Shown: positions 50,839-60,055 of the stretch, piece by piece
Numbering within the stretch: position 1 is the first letter of the stretch
Layout of the letters: each line of letters starts with the position of its first letter
NCBI GenBank assembly: GCA_035275405.1
Contig: DATEMU010000015.1
Coordinates: 186,001 to 250,000, forward strand
Reading direction: 5' to 3'
DNA: 64,000 nt
Source of the DNA: Phycisphaerae bacterium
Lineage (GTDB): Bacteria > Planctomycetota > Phycisphaerae > UBA1845 > UTPLA1
Program-made: the position numbers and the translations under genes
The notes under the pieces: model-generated
The model's database searches: none
The model's input: the letters and a program-made list of their open reading frames with translations, nothing else
What the model was told of the DNA's origin: nothing

Positions 50839-52173
50839 CTACCCTTGTCCGCCCGGCGGAAAACCCGGCCCCGGGTCGCCGGGACCTGCGCCCGCCGGTC
50901 CACCGGCCTCGGGTGGTCTATGCCGCCGACCCCGGCGGCGCCGCCGCCGACCGCGGTGAGGTCGATCAGTTCCCTGGTTTTGATCGGCCGTCTCCGGCAT
51001 GTCACCTGATGGGGCATCCGGCGGCCCGTCCCGGCCCGGACGGTCGATCATATTGTCCGTATTCGCCGGTGGGGCTTCCACTTGCGGCCGAATCGGGCGC
51101 GGGGGATTGGCCGGCTGAATCGGCGGACGTCGATCACGGTCTCCCGTACCCCGTCCGGGATACCGGTCGGCGGCCGGCCGCTGTTCACCTACGTCGGGCA
51201 TCGGCACATTCTGCTCAACGACCTCTTCCAAGCCGACCGTTTCAACGAGGCCGTCTGAATCGTATTCGATCGTCAAGAGCTGCGTGAGGATTTGTCGGTC
51301 GCGGATCGTCCCGGCTCCGCGATCCGTCCGGACGCGCAGGCCGAGGCGCGGAAGCTTCTTGTTCAACTCCTCATAGCCCTCGTGCTCGTAGCGGAGGCAG
51401 CAGCGCAACCGCCCGCATCGGCCGGACACCTTGGCGGGATCGAGGGTCGCCTTCTGCAGCTTGGCCATGCGCATTGAAACGGGACGGAGGGTCTTCAGGA
51501 AGTTCTTGCAGCAGCATTCCCGGCCGCAAATTTCATAATCCGCGACGAGGCGGGCTTCGTCGCGAGCGCCCACCTGATGCATCTCAATCCGTGTATGGAA
51601 GTCGTGTGCCAGGTCGCGGACCAGGTCGCGAAAGTCGACGCGATCTTCAGACATGAAATGAAACACGAGACGCTCGCCACCAAAAAGGTGCTCGCAGGCC
51701 ACGAATTTCATGGTCAAGCCGTGTTGTCGAGCGAGTTCCCGCGCCCGGCTGAGTTTTTCCGAACTTCCGTCGTTGAGGTGTTTTTCTTCCAGCAGGTCCT
51801 GGGGGGTGGCTTCGCGGAGGATTCGCCCGGATTTGAGTCGATAGAAATCCGGTCCGCTGTTCTTGGCGTAGTCGAGCACCTGCTGGCGCTTGATCGATTT
51901 GTCGCAGCCGGTACAAGTCAGACTGACCTGCTGGCCAATCTCGATCCCCCGGCTGGTCTGGACCACAACCTTCGCCCCGCAACCGAACAACATGCCCGGC
52001 GCGTAGCGGAACTCCCCGATGTATCCCATGTAGCCGTATCGAACGGCACAGGTAGGGTAGATCTTCTCCAGACCGTTCCCGCACTTGTGGTTGGGGTTGC
52101 AACCACTCGGGGAAAAGCTCGCGCCGCCGTATTGGTCGGGTTTATTGTTCAGGACGGCCAACGTGGCAACCAT
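50839..52173 (-). CDS. PSP1/RicT-like protein with Arg-rich C-terminal tail
   Basis: A 444-residue protein. GGGAGGA (52181-52187) seven bases upstream selects MVATLAVLNNKPDQYGG over a start 11 codons earlier. The PSP1 C-terminal domain occupies residues ~150-290, with the cysteine clusters CGRECCCKNFL and SGRCGRLRCCLRYE that bind Fe-S clusters in Bacillus RicT (YaaT). There RicT acts with RicA and RicF in RNA processing by RNase Y. An N-terminal Cys-rich part (CNPNHKCGNG, CTGCDKS) is extra. The last ~110 residues are Pro/Arg-rich with RGRRRRRRGRRHR, a likely nucleic-acid-binding tail. Function here is inferred. Confidence 0.8.
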   Translation of the reverse strand: MVATLAVLNNKPDQYGGASFSPSGCNPNHKCGNGLEKIYPTCAVRYGYMGYIGEFRYAPGMLFGCGAKVVVQTSRGIEIGQQVSLTCTGCDKSIKRQQVLDYAKNSGPDFYRLKSGRILREATPQDLLEEKHLNDGSSEKLSRARELARQHGLTMKFVACEHLFGGERLVFHFMSEDRVDFRDLVRDLAHDFHTRIEMHQVGARDEARLVADYEICGRECCCKNFLKTLRPVSMRMAKLQKATLDPAKVSGRCGRLRCCLRYEHEGYEELNKKLPRLGLRVRTDRGAGTIRDRQILTQLLTIEYDSDGLVETVGLEEVVEQNVPMPDVGEQRPAADRYPGRGTGDRDRRPPIQPANPPRPIRPQVEAPPANTDNMIDRPGRDGPPDAPSGDMPETADQNQGTDRPHRGRRRRRRGRRHRPPEAGGPAGAGPGDPGPGFPPGGQG

Positions 52174-52353
52174 CCACTGATCCTCCCGAAACGGCAACAA
52201 GCCCACGCGTACCCATCCCGTTAGCGGTCACTCCATCGCCGCTTCGCCAAGGGGCAGATCGCCAGTAGGGCCCGGCCGACCGCGCATTATAGTGAATTCA
52301 TCCAGGGAATCGAGTGGAAAAAACTTGATGTTCCGGGTGATCGGGGGGCGAAT

Positions 52354-54279
52354 TCACGGGCCGACCAATGCATCCACGAATGCGGTGATGTCTCTTCCGT
52401 CCAATTGGTTGTCGGCGTTGGAATCCAACATGCAGACCAGGAGGGGGTTCTGCGTCGCGGCCAGAAGCTGGCCCACCATCAGGTCGATATCCCGCGACTC
52501 GGGGTCGCATTCATCGGGAAGGCCGTTGACATTGCAATCGCGACTCGTTTCGAGGGCGATGTCGAGGTCGTCGCCCGATCCGTTGGCGTTGCAATCGACG
52601 GCAATCCGTTTGATTTTTTGGCTGGTAAAGCTCGCGTAGTAGAGACCATATCCGGCGGGGTCGAAGGCAAAACATACGGGCTTTCCGTCGGTCAAGGCCT
52701 GGAAATCGCGGATCTCCAGGGCTGCGTCGTTCCGGTCCACCACGAGATTGCGGATCCAGCCTACCCAGCAATCGGCGAAGAAGTACGTGCCCTGATATTC
52801 GGCCGGAAACTTATCCCCGGTGTAAAAGAGGCCGCCAAACGCACACGGCCCCGCAAAACTGGCCCCGATGATTGGCGATGCAGGATCGTCGATGTTCACT
52901 GTCGCCGCAGTCCCATTGGCATTGAAAATAGGCACCCGCGTTTGCGCGATACCGTGGCGCCAGTCGAAGAGCGGGCGTTGGTGCAGGTAGGTCAATTCCG
53001 ATGGAATTGATTCTTCGCTGTCGCACGGATTCGGCCACGACGGAGTCAGGAGTTTCGTATCGACCGCCTCGATCAACAGGTCATTGAAGTAAAAAAACTC
53101 CTGCGTACATGCGATGCCGTCGAACAGTGGATTCGGCGCGTCCCGATTGGCCTTTTGGATCGAGGGGAAACCGGCCGCCAGGCTCATCCCCTCAAAGCGC
53201 GGCCAGCCGTAGTTCGCTTTCCCCGTGCGGGCCAGCGCGGCCGATACCACATCCATCTCTTCCCAGTTGTTCACGCCCACGTCGCCCACGTAGATCGTTC
53301 CGGGCTCGCCGGCCAGGGGATCGGCCTGCCCCGTGCCCGGACGAAGCGAAAACCGATAGGGGTTACGAAACCCCATCGCCCAGGTCTTGGACCTGGGAGC
53401 GTAGGGGCTCGCCGCCTCATAGTACGGATTGCTGGCAACTCCGGCACAGCCGAGCACCGGATCGATGGAATCTACATCGAGGCGGAGGATCTTCCCGTTG
53501 TACGAGTTGACGAGCTGGGCTCGGAATGACCCCACTTGCTCGGGCAGAGTGAGGATTCCGTCGCTCTCCGCCGTGTTCGTGCTGTACGGTGTGACTCGTG
53601 AGCCGCCGCTGTCGGGGTTGTGCCATTGTCCACCATCCCCAACGCTAACCAACAAGGTGCCGTCCGCGGCGAACACCAGTGTGTCCGGGCCGTGCGATGA
53701 GCTGGTGATAGGGATGCCATCGGTGACATGTGGCGGAGTGGGATTGGTTTGCCAGTGGCCAATCAGGATCGTCCAGCTTTCAAGGTCCACCGTGGGAGTC
53801 GCCGAAGGACTGTTGCACGTATACCGGGTCAATCGGCCGATGGTATCCCGCATTTGATCCGGCGCTCCTCCCAACGGATTCGTTCCCTGTGGATCGCCGT
53901 TCGCCACGAGGTACTCGTAATCCACCGCGTACAGAAGGTACAGGTAACCGTTCGTGTTGAAGTCGGGATCCAGGGCAAACCCCAACAGCCCGTGGTCCCA
54001 CCAATTCAACACCTCGGCGGAGATATCGATAAGGAGTCTCTTGACGCCGTTTTCGACGACAAAGACCCGGCCGGCCTTTTCCCAGAAGAACAGCCGACCA
54101 TCGGTGGAAAAGGTCACGCCGACCGGCTGTGTAAGCCCGCTCAGAACGTCTTCCTCGACAAAGCCCGGCGGCAATCCGAGGCCGACCGATTCCATCGATA
54201 GGAGCGACACCAGCGTCAATAACGCGCCCTGCAGACGAGGGAATCCAGGTGCGCTGGATGCTGAGGTAGATCCGCTCAT
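52354..54279 (-). CDS. Secreted sugar-dehydrogenase-like (GSDH) propeller with calcium-binding C-terminus
   Basis: A 641-residue exported protein. After a signal region (QGALLTLVSLLSM) it contains a six-bladed GSDH/PQQ-dependent aldose dehydrogenase-type propeller (~45-540): LTQPVGVTFSTDGRLFFWEK, WWDHGLLGFALDPDFNTNGY, GHWQTN and KTWAMGFRNPYRFSLRPGTG. The catalytic-base region WDHGLLG is recognisable. The C-terminus has DCNANGSGDDLDI, DCNVNGLPDECD and a final DSNADNQLDGRDI, calcium-binding dockerin-like loops. Sugar oxidation with PQQ is inferred. The ATG at 54279 is chosen; a GTG at 54309 is possible. Confidence 0.82.
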   Translation of the reverse strand: MSGSTSASSAPGFPRLQGALLTLVSLLSMESVGLGLPPGFVEEDVLSGLTQPVGVTFSTDGRLFFWEKAGRVFVVENGVKRLLIDISAEVLNWWDHGLLGFALDPDFNTNGYLYLLYAVDYEYLVANGDPQGTNPLGGAPDQMRDTIGRLTRYTCNSPSATPTVDLESWTILIGHWQTNPTPPHVTDGIPITSSSHGPDTLVFAADGTLLVSVGDGGQWHNPDSGGSRVTPYSTNTAESDGILTLPEQVGSFRAQLVNSYNGKILRLDVDSIDPVLGCAGVASNPYYEAASPYAPRSKTWAMGFRNPYRFSLRPGTGQADPLAGEPGTIYVGDVGVNNWEEMDVVSAALARTGKANYGWPRFEGMSLAAGFPSIQKANRDAPNPLFDGIACTQEFFYFNDLLIEAVDTKLLTPSWPNPCDSEESIPSELTYLHQRPLFDWRHGIAQTRVPIFNANGTAATVNIDDPASPIIGASFAGPCAFGGLFYTGDKFPAEYQGTYFFADCWVGWIRNLVVDRNDAALEIRDFQALTDGKPVCFAFDPAGYGLYYASFTSQKIKRIAVDCNANGSGDDLDIALETSRDCNVNGLPDECDPESRDIDLMVGQLLAATQNPLLVCMLDSNADNQLDGRDITAFVDALVGP

Positions 54280-54471
54280 TCGCCAACCGGAAAAACGCAG
54301 TTTCGACACTTCTATCGGTCGCGCGGAACCAGCGTCCCGGGCCCCCGATTATAAAACGCCAGCCTGCTTAATAACATCGGTGAAAGGTCGGCGGCGAACG
54401 TGATGCGACTGGCATGGATCGTGCATAGAATTTTGTGGGGCAATTGGGCGCGCCCCATGGGAGGTGCTGCG

Positions 54472-54657
54472 ATGGTGCTTGAGTTGAACAAAGAGGACCA
54501 AGAGACGCTCCAGGAGTTGATCCGCGAACGGTTGACCGATCTGGGCGTCGAGATTCACCGTACGGATCGGCCGGCCTATCGCCAGAAACTGGAGGCGCTG
54601 CAGGCAGCGCTTTTCGCTCTTCAGGCGAGGCTGGAGGCGACCGAGGTGGCCGCGTAG
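54472..54657 (+). CDS. Small conserved helical protein
   Basis: A 61-residue protein. GGGAGGT lies six bases upstream, selecting MVLELNKEDQETLQELIRER over a start 24 codons earlier. It is wholly helical with a heptad-like C-terminal coil (YRQKLEALQAALFALQARLE). The motif L..EI..T....YR..L......L..L resembles small hypothetical proteins found in several phyla (recollection). No function is known. It stands alone between the sugar-dehydrogenase-like gene and icd. Confidence 0.7.
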   Translation: MVLELNKEDQETLQELIRERLTDLGVEIHRTDRPAYRQKLEALQAALFALQARLEATEVAA

Positions 54658-54853
54658 CCCATACCCGGCCCCTCTCCGTTGCTTGAAGGGCACGAATCCC
54701 TTTCGTCTACCCTGTGTGGCGGCGCTTTTAGCGCGCACGGGGTGCCGCTTGCGGCGTCCCTCTCATTGTCCAACCGGGGTTTCCTGATAGGATGTGGGGT
54801 TCAAAATACGGTGTTTCGGCCTGTACCTACCAGTCCGTCCGGAGGTGAACCCC

Positions 54854-56161
54854 ATGCCTGGCGAAAAGATCAGCCGCGGTCCAGCAGAACGACTTTCCGT
54901 TCCCCATCACCCGATCATCCCCTTTATCGAGGGCGACGGGACGGGCCCGGATATCTGGCGGGCGTCGGTTCGCGTCTTTGACGCCGCCGTCGAGCGCGCC
55001 TATCGAGGAGAGCGGAAGATTGATTGGATGGAAGTCCTCGCGGGGGAGAAGGCCTTCAAGAAGACCGGAAACTGGCTGCCCGATGAGACGGTGCAGGCGT
55101 TCAAAGACTACCTTGTGGGAATCAAGGGGCCATTGACTACTCCCGTCGGCGGCGGCATTCGCTCCCTCAATGTGGCTCTTCGCCAAACGCTGGACCTGTT
55201 CGTTTGCCTTCGGCCCGTTCGCTACTTCAAAGGCGTCCCCTCGCCGGTTCGTCAGCCCGAGCAGGTCGAGATGGTGATCTTCCGCGAGAACACGGAGGAC
55301 ATTTACGCGGGAATCGAATATGCGGGCGGAACCCCGGAGTCGCAAAAGATCCTCGACTTTCTCGGCAAGGAGTTTCCCAAGGAGTTCGGGAAGGTTCGTT
55401 TCGGCACCAGGGAAAAAACGGAAGCGTGGCTCAGGCAGTTGGAGGCCATCGGGGCGCCCAAGCGCGAGATGCCCGTGCAGGTTGGCATCGGTTTCAAGCC
55501 TGTCAGCTACCTCGGCACCGAGCGATTGGTGCACAGCGCCCTCGGTTACGCCATCAAGAACAAGCGCAAGAGCGTCACGCTGGTCCACAAGGGCAACATC
55601 ATGAAATTCACGGAGGGCGCCTTTCGTGATTGGGGTTATCAAGTCGCCAGGGAGTTCTACGGCGCGGTCGAGCTGGACGGTGGACCGTGGTGTAAGATTC
55701 CCGACGGCCGCCCCGGGGCCGGTCTCGTCATCAAGGACGTGATTGCGGATGCGTTCCTGCAGCAGATTCTCACTCGACCGGCCGATTATGACGTTATCGC
55801 GACGCTGAACCTCAATGGCGATTACGTCTCCGACGCCCTGGCGGCGTGCGTGGGCGGGATCGGGATCGCCCCCGGCGGCAACATCAATTACATCTCCGGT
55901 CACGCCGTCTTCGAGGCGACGCACGGCACAGCCCCCAAATACGCCGACCAGGACAAGGTCAACCCCGGCAGCGTGATACTTTCGGGCGAGATGATGCTGC
56001 GGTACATGGGTTGGACGGAAGCCGCCGACCTGATCATCAAGGGTGTGGAGGGGGCGATCGCCGCGAAGCGCGTGACGTACGATCTGCACCGGCTGATGGA
56101 AGGGGCGACGCTTTTGAAGTGCAGCGAGTTCGGGGATGCGGTGATCAAGAATATGGGATGA
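54854..56161 (+). CDS. icd: Isocitrate dehydrogenase (NADP-type)
   Basis: A 435-residue TCA-cycle enzyme decarboxylating isocitrate to 2-oxoglutarate. GGAGGTG (54841-54847) precedes the ATG at a seven-base distance. [14 protein letters not shown] starts the fold; substrate Ser is S104 in [12 protein letters not shown], the residue phosphorylated by AceK in E. coli; [33 protein letters not shown] and the nucleotide-binding [16 protein letters not shown] follow. Length and motifs match the E. coli-type homodimer. It is followed by clpS after four bases, so they are probably cotranscribed. Confidence 0.96.
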   Translation: MPGEKISRGPAERLSVPHHPIIPFIEGDGTGPDIWRASVRVFDAAVERAYRGERKIDWMEVLAGEKAFKKTGNWLPDETVQAFKDYLVGIKGPLTTPVGGGIRSLNVALRQTLDLFVCLRPVRYFKGVPSPVRQPEQVEMVIFRENTEDIYAGIEYAGGTPESQKILDFLGKEFPKEFGKVRFGTREKTEAWLRQLEAIGAPKREMPVQVGIGFKPVSYLGTERLVHSALGYAIKNKRKSVTLVHKGNIMKFTEGAFRDWGYQVAREFYGAVELDGGPWCKIPDGRPGAGLVIKDVIADAFLQQILTRPADYDVIATLNLNGDYVSDALAACVGGIGIAPGGNINYISGHAVFEATHGTAPKYADQDKVNPGSVILSGEMMLRYMGWTEAADLIIKGVEGAIAAKRVTYDLHRLMEGATLLKCSEFGDAVIKNMG

Positions 56162-56165
56162 CAAA

Positions 56166-56507
56166 ATGTCTGTGTCGGCAACAACTACGAAGCAGAAGCC
56201 CAAAACCGCTGCTGCGAGGCCGGCGAACAAGCCCAAGCTCATCCCGCCGTATCACGTCATCCTACTCGACGACGACGACCACACTTACGATTACGTCATC
56301 GAGATGCTCGGGAAGGTCTTTGGCCACGCCACGCCCACGGCCATGCACATGGCCAAGGAGGTCGATACGACCGGCCGAGTGATCGTGGACACGACCTCGC
56401 TCGAACGGGCGGAGCTGAAAAGAGATCAGATCCACGCCTACGGGGCCGATTGGCGAATTCCACGCTGTAAGGGAAGCATGTCGGCGACGATTGAACCAGC
56501 AGAATGA
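56166..56507 (+). CDS. clpS: ClpS-like adaptor
   Basis: A 113-residue protein with a basic/Ala-rich N-terminal tail (~1-27) and a ClpS domain: PPYHVILLDDDDHTYDYVIE, where DDDDHTYDYV carries the N-degron-binding residues, and AMHMAKEVDTTGRVIV with the His/Ala-rich helix. The C-terminal part (SLERAELKRDQIHAYGADWR) is complete. ClpS hands N-end-rule substrates to ClpAP; clpA is not adjacent. It lies four bases after icd. Confidence 0.88.
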   Translation: MSVSATTTKQKPKTAAARPANKPKLIPPYHVILLDDDDHTYDYVIEMLGKVFGHATPTAMHMAKEVDTTGRVIVDTTSLERAELKRDQIHAYGADWRIPRCKGSMSATIEPAE

Positions 56508-56530
56508 TGTGGTTCAGTTCCGAGGGGGCG

Positions 56531-57667
56531 CTACGCGAATTCTTCGGACATGTCCGTCGGCACTTCGCTTGTCAGGACCTCGCAGCCGTCATCGGTCACC
56601 GCCACCACATCCTCGATGCGGATTCCATAGCGCCCGGGGACATAGACGCCCGGTTCGACGGTCACACACATTCCCGCGGCCAGTGGTTGGCGGTTGCCGC
56701 GCACAAGGTAGGGCGGTTCGTGAATATTCAGCCCTACGCCGTGCCCGAGTCGATGGGAGAAGTAATCTCCCAGGCCGGCGTCTTCGATGATCGCCCGCGC
56801 GACTTGATCGACGGATTCGCAAGTGACGCCAGGGCGGACGGCGGCGATGGCGGCCTTTTGCGCCTCGCGGACGATCGCGTAAGCCCGGCGGATGTCTTCG
56901 TCCATCTCGCCGATCGCGAAGGTGCGGGTCATGTCGCCCAAATAGCCGCCACGATAGGCGGCGAAATCGACGATGACAGCGTCTCCCTCGCGGAATCGAC
57001 GGTCGCTGGTCGGTTGATGTGGGATCGCCGCGGACTCTCCCCCCTGGATAAGTTCACCAAAGGGAGTCACCCCCGCGCGATTGAGGTGTTCATAGGCCTC
57101 GCGGCGAAGGTCCCTTTCGGTGATTCCCCGGCGGAGTAGACGTTTGATAATCGCGAAAATCCGCCCCGTGTCGCGGCAGGCCTCGCGGACGATCGCCAAC
57201 TCGTCGGGGCTTTTGGTGATCCGCACGCTCTCGATCACGCCGGGATCAGGGATCAGGCGGGTTCCCGGCAGGTGGGCGACCAGGCGCGTCGAGGCATCGA
57301 GCCACGTATGAGGATCGAGCAGGATCGTCCCGCCGGCGAGGCCGAGGGATTTGGCGGCCTTCGCGACGGTCGCATAAGGGTCTTCGTGCTCGCGCCAATC
57401 GAAGATCTCGTTGTCCGCAAGGATGCCGTCGGCGATCGCAGCCTCAAAGGCGGGAACAATGAAGCCGACAGCGCCGTCGCGATTCAAGAGGGCGCAGACC
57501 AGTCGGTCGGTTGGCGCGAGGGGTACGCCGCAGAAGCCGAGGATGTTGGTGTCGCGAAAGATCAGGAGGCCATCCGCGTCGTATTCGGGCAACACAGCCG
57601 CTGCACGATCGCGATGTTGGCGCAAAAGTTCCGCATCAATGGGGGCCCGAACAATTTCGACTGGCAT
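56531..57667 (-). CDS. M24-family aminopeptidase (Xaa-Pro type)
   Basis: A 378-residue metallopeptidase with an N-terminal creatinase-like domain (~1-140) and a pita-bread C-terminal domain. Five metal ligands are seen: D in VDFAAYRGGYLGDMTRTF (both Asp), H in HRLGHGVGLNIHE, E in CVTVEPGVYVP and E in IRIEDVV. It removes N-terminal residues before proline (Xaa-Pro aminopeptidase or dipeptidase; which one cannot be told). Cytoplasmic: no signal peptide. It converges with clpS, 23 bases apart. An AT-rich promoter candidate lies upstream. Confidence 0.9.
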   Translation of the reverse strand: MPVEIVRAPIDAELLRQHRDRAAAVLPEYDADGLLIFRDTNILGFCGVPLAPTDRLVCALLNRDGAVGFIVPAFEAAIADGILADNEIFDWREHEDPYATVAKAAKSLGLAGGTILLDPHTWLDASTRLVAHLPGTRLIPDPGVIESVRITKSPDELAIVREACRDTGRIFAIIKRLLRRGITERDLRREAYEHLNRAGVTPFGELIQGGESAAIPHQPTSDRRFREGDAVIVDFAAYRGGYLGDMTRTFAIGEMDEDIRRAYAIVREAQKAAIAAVRPGVTCESVDQVARAIIEDAGLGDYFSHRLGHGVGLNIHEPPYLVRGNRQPLAAGMCVTVEPGVYVPGRYGIRIEDVVAVTDDGCEVLTSEVPTDMSEEFA

Positions 57668-57730
57668 CGTTGTTTCTCAACATCCGGCGGCACTGGGCCA
57701 CCGGGGGTGATTCTCTCCCCTGGGAATACC

Positions 57731-57758
57731 AATTTAACGTTATCTTTTTTGAAAACAA
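57731..57758 (-). promoter_or_regulatory. AT-rich candidate promoter of the M24 peptidase gene
   Basis: On the minus strand TTGTTT (57753-57758) and TAAATT (57731-57736) are 16 bases apart in the most AT-rich stretch of this region. The leader to 57667 would be about 55 bases. Confidence 0.4.
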
Positions 57759-57813
57759 GAGAAAAATGGACATTGGATATCGCGGTTATGGGGCGTGCGC
57801 GAGCCGCGACAAT

Positions 57814-59175
57814 TTAAGCTGACGGGCCAGGGCCGGCACCTTCGCCAGTGACCCAGAACCGGTTCTTCCCAGCCTCTTTGGCCCGCAGTAGCGCCTGGTC
57901 GGCAGCCTTGATCAACTCATGAGCCGTACGGGCCTGCCAAGGGAAATGGGCGAGACCGCCGCTGATGGTCAGGCAGCCGACCGCTTCGGGGCCCAAACGG
58001 GAAAAAGAGTGGCTTCGCAGGGCCTCTCGAAAGCGATCCACCACGGCGCGAAAGGCATGGGGGTGCTGCGAGCCGGCGGTACGGGGGCCTTCGGGGTCCC
58101 AGAAGACGACGACGAACTCGTCGCCGCCGTAGCGGGCGACCAGGTCGGACTTGCGGCAGCATTGAACAAAGAGCTTGCCGACTTCGATGAGAATTTCGTC
58201 CCCGGCATCGTGGCCGTAGGTGTCGTTGTAACGCTTGAAATCGTCGATGTCGAAGACGAGGGCCGTGACCGTAGCCTGGGCGTCTGCGGCAAGGGAGAGC
58301 TTTTCCTCGAGAAACTCGAGCAGCCGGCGCCGATTGGGCAGGCCGGTGAGGTCGTCGGTATAGGCTAGGGTCTTGAGTTGGTCGGTTCGCCGGGCGCTTT
58401 CTAACAGGCGACCGAAGAGGACGCCATAATGGCGAAGTTTGGCGGTGTCGTCGTGGGTGTAAGGCTGCGTCGAGGCGGCGGGTTTCGAAGAATCGAGTTG
58501 CCCTACTAATGATTCGTCGCGACGCGCGCCCACGCGGATTTGACCGATGGGCCGATTCTCCTGAAGGATGGGCTCAATCAGCACGGCCGCGAAGCCGCCC
58601 ATCCCGGCGATACCTGTCCGGCCTTCAAGAACAACCGCTGCATCATGGGCGTGAAGCGCCGCGGCGACGAGGGCGGCCATGGCGTCGAGACAATCGGTCG
58701 CGCCTTCGGCCAGCTTTGGCAGCAAATCCGCCATGCGGGCCAGCTCTTCCGGCGACGGCGCGGGAGTGATCGCCGGGGTTTCGACCCAGCGGCGCTGCGT
58801 TCGGCGCGACGGAATGCCGAGGGCTTCTTCAAGGTCGATGGCCTCTGGCGGGAAGATGACGTAGCTGTCTGCGCCATGTTGGGTCAGCCGGCGACCGAGC
58901 GATTCGTAATTGGGTTCGCAACAAAAAACGACGGGGGACTCACCGGCCACGCGTTTCATGGCGGCGATGGCGGCCTCAGGCTGCCGGCAGTTGACCTCGA
59001 AGCCGACCAGCACTGCGCGGGTGGGCGAGCGCGGGATTTCGGCGATGGCCTCCAGGTAGGTGTGAACCCCTTCAATTCGCTGGGGCGCGAAACAGGAGGC
59101 GACAATGGGGCCCAGGCGCGGAAGATCGCCTACGACCAAAAGGCGCCGCTCAGTTGTCGCGTCGGCGGCAGTCAT
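57814..59175 (-). CDS. Diguanylate cyclase (GGDEF) with receiver-like N-terminus
   Basis: A 453-residue protein. Residues ~8-125 form a receiver-like fold (RLLVVGDLPRLGPIVASCFA) without the expected phospho-acceptor pattern; ~140-270 may be a GAF-like domain; and ~285-445 is a GGDEF domain. The active site RYGGDEFVVVF (~347) is intact, and RKSD five residues before it is the RxxD inhibitory site. It makes c-di-GMP from GTP with product feedback. Its ATG overlaps the TGA of the preceding gene (ATGA), so the two form an operon. No c-di-GMP effector gene is adjacent. Confidence 0.88.
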   Translation of the reverse strand: MTAADATTERRLLVVGDLPRLGPIVASCFAPQRIEGVHTYLEAIAEIPRSPTRAVLVGFEVNCRQPEAAIAAMKRVAGESPVVFCCEPNYESLGRRLTQHGADSYVIFPPEAIDLEEALGIPSRRTQRRWVETPAITPAPSPEELARMADLLPKLAEGATDCLDAMAALVAAALHAHDAAVVLEGRTGIAGMGGFAAVLIEPILQENRPIGQIRVGARRDESLVGQLDSSKPAASTQPYTHDDTAKLRHYGVLFGRLLESARRTDQLKTLAYTDDLTGLPNRRRLLEFLEEKLSLAADAQATVTALVFDIDDFKRYNDTYGHDAGDEILIEVGKLFVQCCRKSDLVARYGGDEFVVVFWDPEGPRTAGSQHPHAFRAVVDRFREALRSHSFSRLGPEAVGCLTISGGLAHFPWQARTAHELIKAADQALLRAKEAGKNRFWVTGEGAGPGPSA

Positions 59176-59891
59176 CGCGGTCGTCCTGTATTGCCGTCGC
59201 CCGGATTGGAGGGCGGGATCACGTTCTCATCGGGAGCCAGCAGCGCGTCGAGTTCCTGAGGAGAAATCGTCGGCGCGGCTTTGGGAGGTATGCGGACGGG
59301 CGGTTTGCGCTGGGGAGGGGCGGGTTCCTCGCTCGCCATACGTCGACGGACGGCTTCGTGAAGCGAAGGGCCGTCGCCATCGCTCGGAACGCCGTCGGTG
59401 GAAAGCGGTTTGCGGGGCGCGGCTCTCAGGGGAGGAACTGCGGAAGGCGGCGCTGGAGGCGGACTCGCGATCGAAGCGGACGCCGGCAAGGGCCGCGTCT
59501 GCGGAACGATTTCGGAGGACAGGTCTTGCGGTTGCGTCAATATCGCGGCAACAAATGACTGGACGGTCTTCAAAGGGAGGGTATTTTCGTCGAGCCGCAG
59601 ACGGGTGGATGCGCCCGGCAGATCGGCCACGCAGAACCGAACGCCGCGGAAATAGCGCGGGGCGATCTGGAGAAACGCTCGCTCCTGCGGGTCGAGGCTT
59701 CGGACATCGATGAGAACATGGCGTAAACCCGGCGAAAGGGCGAGTTCGGCCGTTGCGGCGTACACATCCGCGGCGACCGCCAACGCCTTGCTGGAGCGCG
59801 TAAAGGCGGCCACGGCGTCGGAAAATGGCGGCTGAGCCACGTCCGCGACGATGAGAATAGAAGGGTTGTCAGACCGTCCGATAGTGGACAT
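59172..59891 (-). CDS. Receiver-like protein with Pro-rich tail, partner of the GGDEF gene
   Basis: A 239-residue protein. The N-terminal ~120 residues look like an alpha/beta receiver-type fold (SILIVADVAQPP, HVLIDVRSLDPQERAFL, GVRFCVADLPGAS), with D in LIDVRS possibly equivalent to the phospho-Asp but lacking the acidic pair after strand 1. The rest (~130-239) is low-complexity Pro/Ala with one helix (SLHEAVRRRMASEEPAPP). No known family was recognised. The coupled ATGA overlap with the GGDEF gene suggests it controls or localises the cyclase (inference). Confidence 0.6.
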   Translation of the reverse strand: MSTIGRSDNPSILIVADVAQPPFSDAVAAFTRSSKALAVAADVYAATAELALSPGLRHVLIDVRSLDPQERAFLQIAPRYFRGVRFCVADLPGASTRLRLDENTLPLKTVQSFVAAILTQPQDLSSEIVPQTRPLPASASIASPPPAPPSAVPPLRAAPRKPLSTDGVPSDGDGPSLHEAVRRRMASEEPAPPQRKPPVRIPPKAAPTISPQELDALLAPDENVIPPSNPGDGNTGRPR

Positions 59892-60055
59892 GCCCTGCCC
59901 CGATAAGAATCGAACGCCGGACCTCGTCCCTGGCGAGGACTCGGTTGATCGATCGTGACGCGTAGGGTGAACGCTCTCCGTGAGAGTCTACGGGGACGAA
60001 GGGATCAAGTCAAAACTTGCAGGCGGCAAAGGCATTCGTAGGATCAGGAGTCATG

